NCBI GenBank assembly: GCA_036426205.1
Contig: CM071586.1
Location: forward strand, 11,327,768 to 11,391,767
Direction: 5' to 3'
DNA length: 64,000 bases
Source: Ascaphus truei
Taxonomy: Eukaryota; Chordata; Amphibia; Anura; Ascaphidae
Shown: piece by piece, positions 11,441 through 22,500 of the stretch
Layout: each line of letters starts with the position of its first letter
Numbering within the stretch: position 1 is the first letter of the stretch
The notes under the pieces: model-generated
Told to the model about the DNA's origin: nothing
Database searches by the model: none
The model's input: the letters and a program-made list of their open reading frames with translations, nothing else
Translations under genes and position numbers: made by a program

Positions 11441-11934
11441 CCAACATGTGTTTTAGTTCAACATGAACTATTTTGAGTTTGCCAAAGCGGCGCGAAAAGA
11501 TTATTTTGCCCGTCTTCCCCGCTGTCGGCCGGATGCATGCTCCCTGCCGTGCGCACGCGCGGCCCTTGTATAGAAGGGCTGAGTAACCTCAGCCAATTAT
11601 AAGTGCCACGCACGCGCACGGCGTAGCACACGCGGCCACTGTATAACAGCCCTTAATTGTTGCTATAACAGCATCTGATGAAAACACTGTGTCTTTGTTT
11701 CCCTTTTTCCCCCTTGTTTTTGCATCTGATGAAAACATGTTAATGGCTTCATTCAGCCAAATGGAGAAATGAGGTTTTGTAGATAAAAATCCAGCCATCG
11801 GTAGATTGGCATGTAGCGAGCTGAGAGTGGAAATGAAATGAGTCCACACTATAATTGTTAATACAGATGGGGGAGGGGGAAAAGGGATAGAACTCTCGCT
11901 TCAGCATAAGTTAGTGTAGACAGCAATAGGGATG
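11441..11934. other. Unassigned non-coding segment
   Basis: Contains a CpG-rich patch (11,520-11,640) and two copies of 'gcatctgatgaaaaca' (about 11,670 and 11,722). No gene supported. It is probably part of the retroelement complex. Confidence 0.35.
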
Positions 11935-12112
11935 TGAGGATAGATAACATAAAGAAGAAAAGATTCCCTTTAGAATGCACTCAGGGTGTCTTTGTTTAGT
12001 GAGTGGAGATTAAAATCCTTTTAATTCTTAGTTATTGAAAAAGTATATCAGATTGGTAAACTAAAGTCTATGGCCAATCGGTGATCTATATACAAATAAA
12101 GTAACAACAAGT
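11935..12112 (-). repeat. PLE left inverted terminal repeat, outer part
   Basis: Reverse complement, with some divergence, of 19,140-19,300: shared 'gataacataaagaagaaaag', 'gatatactt' and 'tggccaatcggtgatctata' blocks. It is interrupted at 12,113 by a nested element and resumes at 13,773. Confidence 0.75.
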
Positions 12113-13772
12113 GTCATGGAAGACCAGGCATTCACACCTTTTTACCAGGATCATTCATTGGGCAAAAGGGGTAAAGTGAAATAAATTGAAGATTTATTTG
12201 CATAAATAGGCATACACTCAATGGAACACAAACTACATAAGAAGAGATACACTTACTTGGGAACTTGGGTAAAAAAACTAGACTTTCCTAGCTAAATGGT
12301 ACGTCAAACAAGAGTCTTTAGTTGCCCAGGACTTAGACCGAAACGTCCTGGAACCCAAATTGGCACACGCCAACGCTCCCTGCTCTCCAGGGGACTTGCT
12401 GTTCATTGACCGGGACTTAGCTCCAAACGTCCTGGAACTAAAATCGGCTTGAAACCCCAGCCGTGACCGCCACGTTCCTTTTTGAGAACTTTGTCACAAA
12501 AAGCTGGACTTAGAAAATATTTGGGGTTGGTTTTTCTGAAGCCAGTCCTCTGCTATTCGCACAAGGGCATCTTTTTACACATTAAACAACCCCGCTGCTG
12601 TTTTGGCGCTTGAGAATCAGCCGACTGATTGGCTGCATGGTTTCTTATAGTATTTTGGAACTCATTCACAAAATACTACAGCCAATCATTGCGTGGGAAC
12701 TTTCCAGCCAGCAATCAGAGCGATGCCAGTCTTCTGAAGCCGGGCAAACGGGGATCCGGAATCAGCCAAGGGCATGAGCAAGATTGCCACCTTAGACACT
12801 TGGTATTGAGAGGCCACCCGCTGCGTTAGGCTCCTCAAAGTCTTGTGGGGCAAATTGTAGTACGGAAGATTTCCATTCATCCCAGGACGTGGGTACTTGA
12901 GCCTAGCCCTCCTGACCAAATGCTTTTTAAACTTCTGGCATCCTCTGTGGTTTTTATGTCCAATGTCTGAGTAGACTCACTGGCACCAAGTTGGTAGCCC
13001 AGTGTCTCACTCAGAACATTGGTTCTGAAAGTCCCAGCTTCTACTAACGTGCACAACAGTACATGTTATACCTAACACGATGTTAATAAAAATATACCAT
13101 TGCAGGTCCTAATTCTCTGGGTATGGGGAATAGAATACAAAGATGCACTTTATTTTCTATTAGCTAATATTCCCCACACACTATAAAAAAAGACTTAGGA
13201 CTGGACTTTAAAAATCCCCTCTCAACCTTATCGATGGTTGGAGAACCCATGAATCACTATATAGGTTCTGGGTGGTGACCTGAGCAGTAACTGGGTATCC
13301 CCTATATCCTAGGGACCCCTTATAGTTACAGGGACCATTTGCATCCCTTTGCTACATTTACTATTCTGTGCTGTGCTGAAGCAGGTAACCCTAGCGGTGA
13401 GTCATGCAAGCATTTTCAAGGGGAGATATCGCTGGGACAATGTGCCTATATGTATCCGGGAATCACGCATGATTCTCGGGTACATTTTTGGGGTATACAG
13501 CAACTCTTGACCCTGACTACCTAGACACATTCTGACTACACTTTCTCTGCAAAACCCCCTTTACAACTCATACCCTATCAATCCCTGCTTGCTGGCATCC
13601 CTGGAAAGGTAAAAACACAACAATTCTTTATTGTCGAAAAATTACAGGTAATGCATACTGTATACAATAGATATGTTCAAGAGCTGACACTCCTGAACCC
13701 CAAAACATGGATCAGAGGTAACCAAACATGCCTACCCTTTATTAGTGAGCCTGGCTACCCCCTCACCGTCAC
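12113..13772 (+). mobile_element. TGTCAC-family element nested in the PLE terminal repeat
   Basis: Begins TGTCATGGAAGACCAGG and ends CCCCCTCACCGTC, about 1.65 kb. The 8-bp string ACAACAAG directly precedes the left end and directly follows GTC at the right end. Removing the insert rejoins the PLE terminal repeat. An 8-bp target-site duplication and short imperfect inverted ends would suit hAT-type transposition, but no transposase is present and other copies give shorter candidate duplications. It is therefore a non-autonomous element of uncertain superfamily. Confidence 0.7.
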
Positions 13773-13995
13773 AACAAGAGAATAACTGCTGTTAATTATA
13801 TTCCTTATTGGGTCCACTTAGTATAGTATTGTGGTGGTGTCTATTTTTCGTATCACTTCATATATTTAATGAGTGAAAATCATTAGATCTAGTAAAAATC
13901 AATAAACGCCATAATATGAATAGGGGGTCTCTAGTATTCCAGCTCTCATTTATAGATCTGGAGTTTATTGATTATTACTAGATCTAATGATTTTC
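13773..13995 (-). repeat. PLE left inverted terminal repeat, inner part
   Basis: Continues the inverted copy of 18,945-19,140 (shared 'ctgttaattatattcc'-type and 'atgagtgaaaatcatta' blocks). It also contains a local foldback: 13,865-13,905 pairs with 13,970-14,005 around 'tagatctggagtttattgat'. Confidence 0.7.
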
Positions 13996-14840
13996 ACTCA
14001 TTAAGTATACAGCTATAAGAAAAATAAAGTCAAATGGAGGGATAAAACTGAATTTATAGAATGTGAGAATAAACTAATGGTGAATATAGACAAATTTATG
14101 AAAGAACTAAAAGATAGGAAACAAAGAAAATTCCTAAGGGACACAAGAGATTATAAAGATGGTAACATTTACAGACATCATTTTATTGAAAAAAAGGTCA
14201 GACACCATCACCATGAGTCGTCAACTGACTGGGACACGTCAAATGATGAGGGTGATAACAATGAGAGATCACCAAATAGACCAGATGTAGATTGGATTAA
14301 TTTTTTAGAACAAGGCTCTCACTATCCTCTCTTTTATGAAAGAGGAAGACCCGCAGAAGACAGAAGGGATGGGCTGCGATACAGAGAAGTCTGGGCATAC
14401 AGTGGGAAACTGAAGTGCGGTGCAGATAAATAATACTACAGCAGATAATCTTTCGACACAAACACTTTCAGTAGATCAAGTAAAGGCTCTAAATGAAGGT
14501 TTATCTTTTTCTCCATCTGAGGATTTCCAACTTTTTGATTGGGTTAAAGATATCCATTTATTTGGAAGGAAATTTCTACTTTATAAGTTTTTTAAGAGAC
14601 GGGAACAGGCACAACTGAGATATCAAGGACTAGATAATCTAGATCAACATGATTTAAAAAACATTTGGGACATGACCTCACTTCTAGAGGAATCCACAAG
14701 AGAACTAGGTGAGGGCCCCTTTTCTGATTTGAAGCCGAGGTCCAAATTTACACCTTCTCCGGAAAAAAGCCCAAATGTTGAGGTTTTCATGAAGTTAGTA
14801 ACAAAGGATTTGGAAAATCTCAAACCTACTAATTGTCCTG

Positions 14841-14994
14841 ATAATCTCACCAATACGGAATGTACTACCCTAAAAGAACTACAAAATGATAGTGATATCA
14901 CTATTAAGCCCTCTTATCAAGGGGGAAATATAGTGATTCTCAATAACATAGACTATATTAAAGAATGTAAGAGGTTACTATCTGATAACTCATG
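14841..14994 (+). repeat. ~153-bp direct repeat inside the PLE, copy 1
   Basis: From 'ataatctcaccaatacgg' to 'gataactcatg'. It is repeated at 15,750-15,901 with a few changes. Confidence 0.85.
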
Positions 14995-15055
14995 TTATAG
15001 GATATTACATGTCTTCATGTCACTTTACACCTCCATCATACATCAAGTAGGAATC

Positions 15056-15095
15056 CTGATGAAGCTGCCAATCAAGTGCAGCGAAACGCGTTGAG
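15056..15095 (+). ncRNA. Hammerhead-ribozyme-like motif in the PLE
   Basis: An exact CTGATGA core (15,056-15,062) is followed by a stem II in which GCTGC (15,064-15,068) pairs with GCAGC (15,078-15,082). GAAA (15,083-15,086) and CGCG follow. This is the CUGANGA-stem-GAAA order of a minimal type I hammerhead, a motif known in Penelope-like elements. Stem I and the cleavage triplet are not clearly formed, so activity is doubtful. Confidence 0.55.
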
Positions 15096-15099
15096 TTTT

Positions 15100-15749
15100 G
15101 GACTATCTTACGATCCGTAGAGGAGGAGAGAGGGGAGAGAACCCGGAAGCAGCATGCATGTCAGCGTGGATGTCCAACTCGGGAAGGCTTGCAGATGCAG
15201 GGAACAGCCACAGTGAGGTTGCGATGAACTGTAGGCTATGCTGCCTTGTCTATCCTATGCCCGATGTTTGCTGATACAATGTAAGCCTCCATTTGTATTT
15301 TATGAGCTGATAAGATTTGTTTATTGTCTGAACTATGGTTCTCTTCTTCTGTCTTTGAACTCCGGAAGGATCCTGTATATTACACCTGGAAGAATCTGCC
15401 ACTGTGTTTGATTTTTGCCTAATATTCTGCTCCACTTGTGAGTAGATTACCTATAGATCACTTACATTTCTTGTCATCAGATTGTATTGCTATATTGCAC
15501 CATGTGATTTTTCTTTATTTCATGGCACTTATCTGGCTCCCCTATTGTTTGAGGAAATTGTTTGTTGAGCTTTGGAAACAAGCTGCTAAAGGGAGTAAGA
15601 TCTGTTTGCCTTTATTTCACTCACTGTTAAATATTTCACGGTTTAAATATTTATTGTATATATTCACTTCACCACAATTTTATTTGTATTCACGTTTGAT
15701 TATTTTATTTACTTATAAGTGTTTGAGCGCCATCCAGTGTTTTTGTTCA
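15100..15749. other. Non-coding insert downstream of the ribozyme motif
   Basis: No coding similarity recognised. It lies between the two ~153-bp direct repeats and starts at the hammerhead-like motif, consistent with a PLE terminal sequence inserted into a PLE body. It ends 'gcgccatccagtgtttttgt', a text style common at such termini. Confidence 0.45.
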
Positions 15750-15901
15750 ATAATCTCAGCAATACGGAATGTACTACCCTAAAAGAACTACACAATGAGT
15801 GATATCACTATTAAGCCCTCTTATCAAGGAGTAAATATAGTGATTCTCAATACCATAGACTTTATTAAAGAATGTAAGAGGTTACTATCTGATAACTCAT
15901 G
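15750..15901 (+). repeat. ~153-bp direct repeat inside the PLE, copy 2
   Basis: Second copy of 14,841-14,994, with small indels, followed by later RT sequence rather than the sequence that follows copy 1. Confidence 0.85.
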
Positions 15902-17560
15902 ATCGAAGCAGTTACCTATTTTCTGAGGACTAGGAGCTGTGACTTTTTTAAATTACAACAAACTAATTGAGGATTTTCTCGGGTTAATTCTGATACATAA
16001 TTTCTTCACTTTCTACGGCAAAATTTACCATCAACTACGAGGAACAGCCCTGGGGACCACCTGTGCTCCCACCTATGCAAATCTTTATCTGGGTTGGTGG
16101 GAAGTCAAGGAAGTCTTCCATGAGGACAACCTCAGATATACTTCGCACATAACATTATGGAAGAGGTACTGTATATAGATGATATTCTGAACCTATGGCA
16201 TGTGACACAGATGCTGTTCGAGGAATGTATCCAGGTGCTCAACACCAACAACCGTAAGGCTGAGTCCATGGTGTGGCAGATTGCCTTAAGGTATTGATCA
16301 CGCCATAGACCATGCGGGTGCACGTGGAGCCAGGGGGGTGTGTGTGTTGCGCAAAAAATCAGTTGAAACTGATTTCTTGGTGCGACACACAGGTCACATG
16401 AGTGATTTGGCCAATGAGGGTGAACCAGCTCCGTGATGCCCTTTGGCATGTCACTAGGATGCCCCCACAGCCCATCCACCACTCCTTCACGTGGGTGACT
16501 TCAGAGCCTCCGCACAGGTGAAGGCACCATGGCCTGGGCCTAACTAACATCTGACATATGAACTGAGTAAACAAACAATCACCTTCCTACACTTGAAAAT
16601 CACGAGAGGTAATACCGGTCTCCTAGAAACCTCTATGCATCGCAAGACTATGGCCACAAACAGTCTGACATGTTCAGAAAGCCATCATTCCCAGAGTTTA
16701 AAAGTAGGAATCCCGATTGGACAATTATAACGAGTTCAGAGAAACTGTTGCACAGATGTTGCATTTGAAAAAGAAGCAGATTTGATAAAAGAACGTTTCA
16801 TCGGAAAAGGGTATAACGAAAGATTGATTAAGAAAGCTTATAATAGAGCTACGTGCTCAAACAGAAGTCTACTCTTATCAAAAAATCAAAAGGCTATATT
16901 ACATGATAATTTGGTACGGTTTGTGGGAACCTTCAATAACCAGTGGTCTGAGATTAATAAGATACTTACTTGTCATTGGCATATCCTCCTAGAGGATAAT
17001 GACCTAAAAAAGGTTTTGAGGTCAAGACCAACACTTGTAAGCAGGAGGGCACAAAATATTAAAGAAAGTTGGTGCATAGTCATCTGACTCTGGCTATCCA
17101 ACAGATCAGTTGTAAACTTCAAGTTCCTAGGGTTGCAGGGTCTGTAGGTTCTCACATCCAACCAAAACTTTCTTCTATTGTGATATTAGCAAAAAGTATA
17201 AAATCAAGCAGTTCATTAACTGCAAAACAATTGGGGTGGTATATCAGGCAGTGTGTTAATGTCGGAAGAAATACATACAGTAGGGAAAACAACCAGACAA
17301 CTTTGTCAGAGAGTCCAAGAACATCTAGGGGTCTGGAACCACCTAGACACACCACTTAGACAAACCGCTAACTAATCACATCCATCAAGCACATTAAGGC
17401 GATACCTTGGGCCTTTTATTTCTACAGTAGGTATAGATCACATACCAAAAGGCCTGCGAGATGGTGACTGGAATAAAGAAATCTTACGAAAGGAATCTGG
17501 TAGATCTATAATCTAGGGACACTGTCCCCCCATGGCTTAAACGAGGGCTTTGTGTTTTCT

Positions 17561-18944
17561 CCATTCAATTAATCCAATCATATTGTCTCCATATACTTTC
17601 CCTAGAGGATATAGCTCCATGTGAACTCCTTTATGTACCCTTGCTAGTCAATCGTGGAAAAGGTTACATCGATTTACAGGGCAATATAGATAACACTAGA
17701 TCGCAATAATTGATATATTTTAATTTGCTGTTTTTATGTACCCAATGTATTAGAACTAGAGAGGCTATTCTGACCTATTTTAGTGGTTAGATATGGTTTC
17801 TCTATTAGCACTGAAAGCAGTTCTGATTTAATCTCTGTATACTGCAACTGACATAAGGGACCTTTAAACTGGAATTTATTGATATTGGTTACAAATTTGC
17901 CTTCAGTTTGTTTTTCAAGTAAATATGTACTGCTAACCTGCAAAGTACTTATTAGATAATTTCCTCCGATCTCAAAGCTCGTTCTGACCTGGAAATCAAG
18001 ATTATCTACAAATCGCAGTAAATTACCTACTGCTTTTCAGTATATCAACTTCGAAACAAACAATAGATAATATCCAGCAATGAAATGCGTTAACATGTAC
18101 CCAGTTTCCATGGGGATTGAATACACATAAATATGTCTTCTGTCCAACAGGGCAGTCCCGCTGCTCATGGTGTGTGCTCATAGCATGCAGTCTGAGAGAG
18201 GGGGTTTCATGAGTAGACTGATACAAGTCAGCTAAGGTTCTGTAACTCTGTTACTGATCGCTAAGCAAACACTAGAATAGTTTCAAGAGGCTGTAACTTG
18301 ATAAAGACACTGATCTGTGCCTCTAGGGGGCTAACAACAAACTTTTGTGTGCCTGCCCATTACTCTCTTTGGAGAGCATAGCAATACTCTTCGGTCAAAC
18401 TGTATCTTGCTGAAACCTGGCCAGACAGACTCATCACTTTTACCTACTGGCTGTGTAATGGCTAGCCTATCAGCAATAACCAGAAGCCTAAATCTGGCGT
18501 GAACTGCAAGTATACTTACTGACATCCTATTTATTATAGCGAAATACCAATAGGGGCAACTGCTAGGCGCAATCTATTTTCCCCTCCACATTGATAGTCC
18601 ACGCCACACTGTGTATTACGGCTCCTGGGAATAAGGGGAACATGTCTGTCAGTTATTGTGCTGGCAATCTGTGCATATTCGTCTGTGTCTAAGGGGGCTG
18701 TAGTTGTTTTCACTGCGTTTGAATATAACTATCAGCCCTTACTATTGTGAGACTGCTAATATACTAAAGAGCACTATTATATCGTGTTAGCTCCCCTGAC
18801 TCTTTAAGCCTTCATTATAAGGCTCCCAGTATAATCTATCAGCATGGTAATCATTGAGGGTCCTGACCGTGCATGATTTCAATTAATTATGCATGCGCAC
18901 TGTTTTATTATACAAGTATAACTGTAACCCAGTCCACTTTTGAC
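17561..18944. other. Unassigned A/T-rich sequence 3' of the PLE ORF
   Basis: No gene, RNA or recognisable repeat ends. It lies between the PLE coding remnant and its right terminal repeat, so it is probably element-internal or a further degraded insertion. Confidence 0.35.
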
Positions 18945-19300
18945 CCCATAACACGAATAGGGGTCTCTAGTGATCCAGCTCTCATTTATAGATCTGGAGG
19001 TCATTGATTATTACTAGGTCTAATAATTTTCACTCATTAAGTGTACGAAGTGGTAAGAAAAGTAGACACTACCACAATACTATACCAAGTGGACCCAATA
19101 GGGAATATAATGAACAGCAGTTATTTTCTTGTTGCTTTTTGTATATAGATCACTGATTGGCCATAGACATTACTTTACCAGTCTGATATACTTTTTATAT
19201 TATTAAGAATTTAAAGGATTTGAATCTTCACTCACTAAACGAAGACACCCTAGGGGCATTCTAAGGGGATCTTTTCTTCTTTATGTTATCTAAAGAGATA
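18945..19300 (+). repeat. PLE right inverted terminal repeat
   Basis: About 355 bp that is the reverse complement of 11,935-12,112 joined to 13,773-13,995. It ends about 70 bp from the V2R-A stop codon, so the element sits in or beside the gene's 3' untranslated region. PLEs are known to carry terminal repeats in either orientation. Confidence 0.75.
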
Positions 19301-19367
19301 ACCTCCCAGTCTTATTCTCACTTCATCTGCTACCTCCATTTAATGTTTGACCACTGAATAATCATAA

Positions 19368-20293
19368 CTAAACGGGCTTCTCCTTGCCACCCCTAGCATG
19401 GCTACTTAGGAAATGATTCTTTGTGTTAAGGTGGGGTCTGAAGAGGATGATGAAGCACTTAGGAACAAAGATACATACCACTATGGCCCAACTGGAGGAC
19501 AAGATGGCAAAGACTTCCATTGCCCCGGTGTACTTGCCGTGTGCACTGAGGGACGCCGGGATAAAGGACACCCAGACACTGAGGAAGGCCAGCATGCTGA
19601 ATGTGATAAACTTGGCTTCGTTAAAGCTGTCGGGCAGCTGCCTGGCCAGGAAAGCAGCGATGAAGCTAACACTGGCCAGGAAGCCGAGATATCCCAGCAT
19701 GCACCAGAAAGCAGTGGCAGAGCCCTCGTTACACCCAAAGATGATTACCCCAGGTTGGGTTGTGATGTCGGTTTCTTGGAAGGGAGGGGAAAGGGACAAC
19801 CACATCACGCACACGCACAGCTGAATGAAAACGCTCAGCCCTATGACAAAGTAGGACACCTTTGTCCCTGCCCATTTTCTTAATCTGCTGTCTGGTTTGG
19901 TGGCCTTGAAGGCAATGACAACTGTAATAGTTTTGGCCAAGACACAGGAGACACAGAGGGCAAAGACAATGCCAAATGCCACCTGTCGCAGAAGACATTT
20001 CTCAGGTTGCGGGTAGCCGATGAAAGCCAAAGAGCAAAGGAAGCAGAGCGACAGGGACACCAGGAGTAGACAACTGAGGAACCAGTTGTTTGCACGGACA
20101 ATAGGCGTTTCCCTGTGACAGATAAATACTCCCAGAATGCCAATTGGGATCATGGAAGAGGAGAGGGCAATGGCTGCTAAGTTGATGCCCAGTATTTCTG
20201 TGTAGGAGAAGAACTGTATGGTCTTTGGGTGGCACCTGTCCTGCTGGACACTGGGCCATTTGTCCCAGAAACATCGATGACACTCCACAGCAT
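19368..20293 (-). CDS. V2R gene A exon 6 (last cysteines plus 7TM domain)
   Basis: Terminal exon of a class C vomeronasal receptor, encoding the heptahelical signalling domain. The acceptor CAG lies 5' of 20,293; the exon opens in phase 1 and ends at TAG (19,368-19,370). ECHRCFW and QQDRC supply the last three residues of the nine-cysteine domain. Seven hydrophobic segments follow. Landmarks are GYPQPEKCLLRQ before TM3, VIAFKATKPDSRLRKW in intracellular loop 2, [14 protein letters not shown] at TM6 and the family hallmark FVPKCFIILFRP at TM7. The frame is open throughout. It is about 85% alike by eye to gene B exon 6. A noisy second copy sits at 25,746-26,663; this clean copy is taken as the real exon. 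The exon reads as functional, coupling presumably to Go-type signalling as in other V2Rs (inferred). Confidence 0.93.
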
Positions 20294-20367
20294 CTGGAAT
20301 GGGACACTGATGTCAACTTTTGTCATGAGTTATATGAGTTTTCCCAAACTATCTGTGACCTTCTTAC

Positions 20368-20491
20368 CTGTTTGGTTGGAAATCTCTCCTTGGGGACATG
20401 GGACACACTCAAAACAACAGACGGGTTTTCCTGGTAAGGCCATCTTCCTAAACCCAGAGGAACAGCTTGGGCTACAGATGGAGAAAGGAAC
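20368..20491 (-). CDS. V2R gene A exon 5 (nine-cysteine domain)
   Basis: A 124-bp exon bounded by CATAG| acceptor and CAG|GTAAG donor on the minus strand, the size typical of V2R exon 5. It encodes VPFSICSPSC, VCCFECVPCPQGEISNQT and ends in phase 1. It supplies six cysteines, and exon 6 adds three, giving exactly nine. This domain links the ligand-binding flytrap to the membrane domain and is needed to transmit activation. The intron to exon 6 is only 74 bp. Frame and splice sites are intact. Confidence 0.92.
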
Positions 20492-21122
20492 CTATGGGCA
20501 ATTATATGGAATTGTGGGGAATTGCTCTGTCTTTAAAATAGTTATAAGGTTCTATATAAATGGTATGGGATGGGGCACAATGACAGATATTCTGTAATAA
20601 ATAATCTGATCAGTTATTTCATGAGTTATCTTTGACTTTAAACCTAGGAAATAATTTAACAATTAAAATCTAAACATATGCTTAACTCCAAATTTTCTTA
20701 TACTGTATACCTTCCTAAACACAGTTAAGACAAAAATGTGGTGAGATACAGTACCAATGCACAGAAAATACACCTTAGATCAGTTACTGGTTTGAATACC
20801 ATCTCATTATTAGCACGGAATTAATGGAACTTTGTGGACCTAGGACTAAATCGTTCTCTCACACATCCACTCTCACACATGCTCTCCCTCTTTCATATTA
20901 TCTCATCGCCTTTTCTCTCACCTAATGTAAACTCTGTCTCTTTCTTTCTCTCTGTTTCTTTATATATGTTTTACTTCACTCTCCCCTCTCTCTGTGTTTA
21001 CTCTCTCTGTCTGTTACTGCTTCACCAACAAGTTGAGTAAGTGGATATGAAAAGATGGCCCTGGATTGAGAAGCCATTCATCCAATCTACTCAATGTATT
21101 TGTTCTTAGTATAAGAATTGTA
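20492..21122 (-). other. V2R-A intron 4, proximal part
   Basis: Non-coding. It contains a pyrimidine-rich stretch of TCTC-type repeats (about 20,850-21,015), also present in gene B at 53,195-53,400. It ends with TAGTATAAGAATTGTA (21,107-21,122), the left flank of the intronic insertion described at 27,480. Confidence 0.7.
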
Positions 21123-21169
21123 AAACATACTGGACACCTAACAAGCTCCTATTGAACCCGCCATCCTGG

Positions 21170-21536
21170 TGGGCACCATAGGTTTTGCCATCAATTCTGG
21201 GCCGATGCCGGGTTCTTTGAGTACTTCATACCCTCCATTCCTCCAATTCCCAAAATGATACATTCATAAAGGAGTTTTGGGAGTCAGACTTTCTCTTGTA
21301 AGTGGTGGGACCAGAAGAGATTTAGATGAGGAAAGGTAACACCCACATTCCACAATGTACAGGAGAGAGAAGCTGGAGCACTCCATGGCAGTAGCAGATC
21401 TGAGAATCAGTCTCAATGTGTGACTCATCAGTTTATGCCATTGCATGGTCCTTAAAAAGCCTGCTCCACTGTAAGCCTGGAACTGGACCATTCCTATGGT
21501 GCCTGTGCCAACATCTCATCGTTTCGTCCTTGGCAA
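21170..21536 (+). pseudogene. Inverted partial copy of V2R exon 3
   Basis: Plus-strand match to the 3' half of gene A exon 3, starting within the codons for ILVGTIGFAINSG and ending at TGGCAA|GTAAG. Frameshifts break it (for example in the copy of the stretch around SCKWWDQKNLDDW). The 5' half is absent. It is opposite in orientation to every other V2R exon in the window. Confidence 0.85.
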
Positions 21537-22339
21537 GTAAGTTGAACTTTTTCACTTGTTTCCTACATGGGACTGACCCTTTAAACCCATTACAAATATC
21601 ACTATCAGTAGTCTTTGTCATTAGTTCACCTCTCTGGGATGCACCATTTGACACATTAAACAGGTCACTGTCATTAGAAAAAATAATATGGTCCCAGAAC
21701 TCAAAAGGAACACACGACAAACACAAATTGTTGTTGCATGTGTTGATCTTTTAGACATAGATTAGTATATCAGACAAGTTATAATCTCTCTGTAGAATAA
21801 CGACACACAATCAATCTGAGAACACTGGGGAGAACAAAGAATTCAGGAAGGAAATATCTGAGGAAAAGGATCAGGGAAAGCAAAGTCCAATACAGATCCG
21901 AGGTCATACACAATTGGGCAGCAAGTTACATGAGGGTTGGAGAAAAACAAAAGAAGCTCTCTTAGTGATATGTGCTCGGTGAATAGGCATCCAGGTGGAA
22001 ATACCATAGACACTGCAGCTCCACACCTTCACAAGGCTGTGTTGATCCCACAAAGTATATTGTTTTATTAGTTGGTGAAGCGCAAATCCATGACCAAATG
22101 GAAAACAGGACAGAATGAACTCTGCTTCAGAGGATTCCTTCTTCTTGTCTTCTGTGTAATCTCAGAAAAGAAGAGCAGGGACATAGTGTAATACAGCAGT
22201 GCAACCAGGAGGGGGGAGGTGCCAGGGTTTTTTTCCACCCCCCAAGAATTTGTATCATGGACCAGAGACTCTGTACTATTCCTACAGCAAGTTAATGATT
22301 GCATAGGGAGAAGGTGAGGCCTCTATAGGAGAGAAGACA

Positions 22340-22500
22340 TCGTCATTGACGTTGATGCGTCTGTTGACGTGACATCACATGTCAACGCATTGCAAGACAA
22401 CACATCATCCCACGACGCAGCAACGTCACTTGGTGATGCGTTGCCATAACAACATGCCGTCACGTGGCACAGTGAATCCTGACTTCACAACGTCGATGGG
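22340..22500. other. TGACGT-rich stretch (noisy inverted copy)
   Basis: Many 'gacgt', 'acgtca' and 'gcgttg' words in 160 bp. It mirrors 30,600-30,780 in the clean intron 3. It is probably a transposon terminal region rather than a CREB-type enhancer. Confidence 0.4.

Larger units (their letters stand above)
14030..17560 (+). pseudogene. Degraded Penelope-like retroelement (RT and C-terminal region)
   Basis: Penelope-like elements encode a reverse transcriptase, often with a GIY-YIG endonuclease. Plus-strand fragments appear in the expected order. A basic N-terminal part (14,075-14,430) is followed by the region with IKPSYQGGNIVIL and YIKECKRLLSD (about 14,890-14,990), corresponding to the family's KPADKGG motif. 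A SLYTSI motif lies at about 15,020-15,045 and RGTALGTTCAPTYANLYLG at about 16,035-16,095. FIGKGYNERLIKKAYNRA (about 16,795-16,850) and WHILLEDNDLKKVL (about 16,978-17,020) follow. Last comes a tail with GIDHIPKGLRDGDWNKEIL (about 17,430-17,490). Multiple stops, frameshifts and a missing RT core show it is dead. Its ORF is also broken by a 15,050-15,750 insert. GIY-YIG residues could not be placed with confidence. Confidence 0.8.

Noticed and set aside
14077..14433. Host gene with a basic N-terminus
   Set aside because: Repeated in inverted orientation at 11.2-11.4 kb and continuous with Penelope-like RT motifs, so it belongs to the retroelement.
19413..19883. 156-codon plus-strand frame
   Set aside because: Antisense shadow of the V2R-A 7TM exon. 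Same reasoning for frames opposite 31.6-32.4, 49.7-50.6 and 53.9-54.7 kb.
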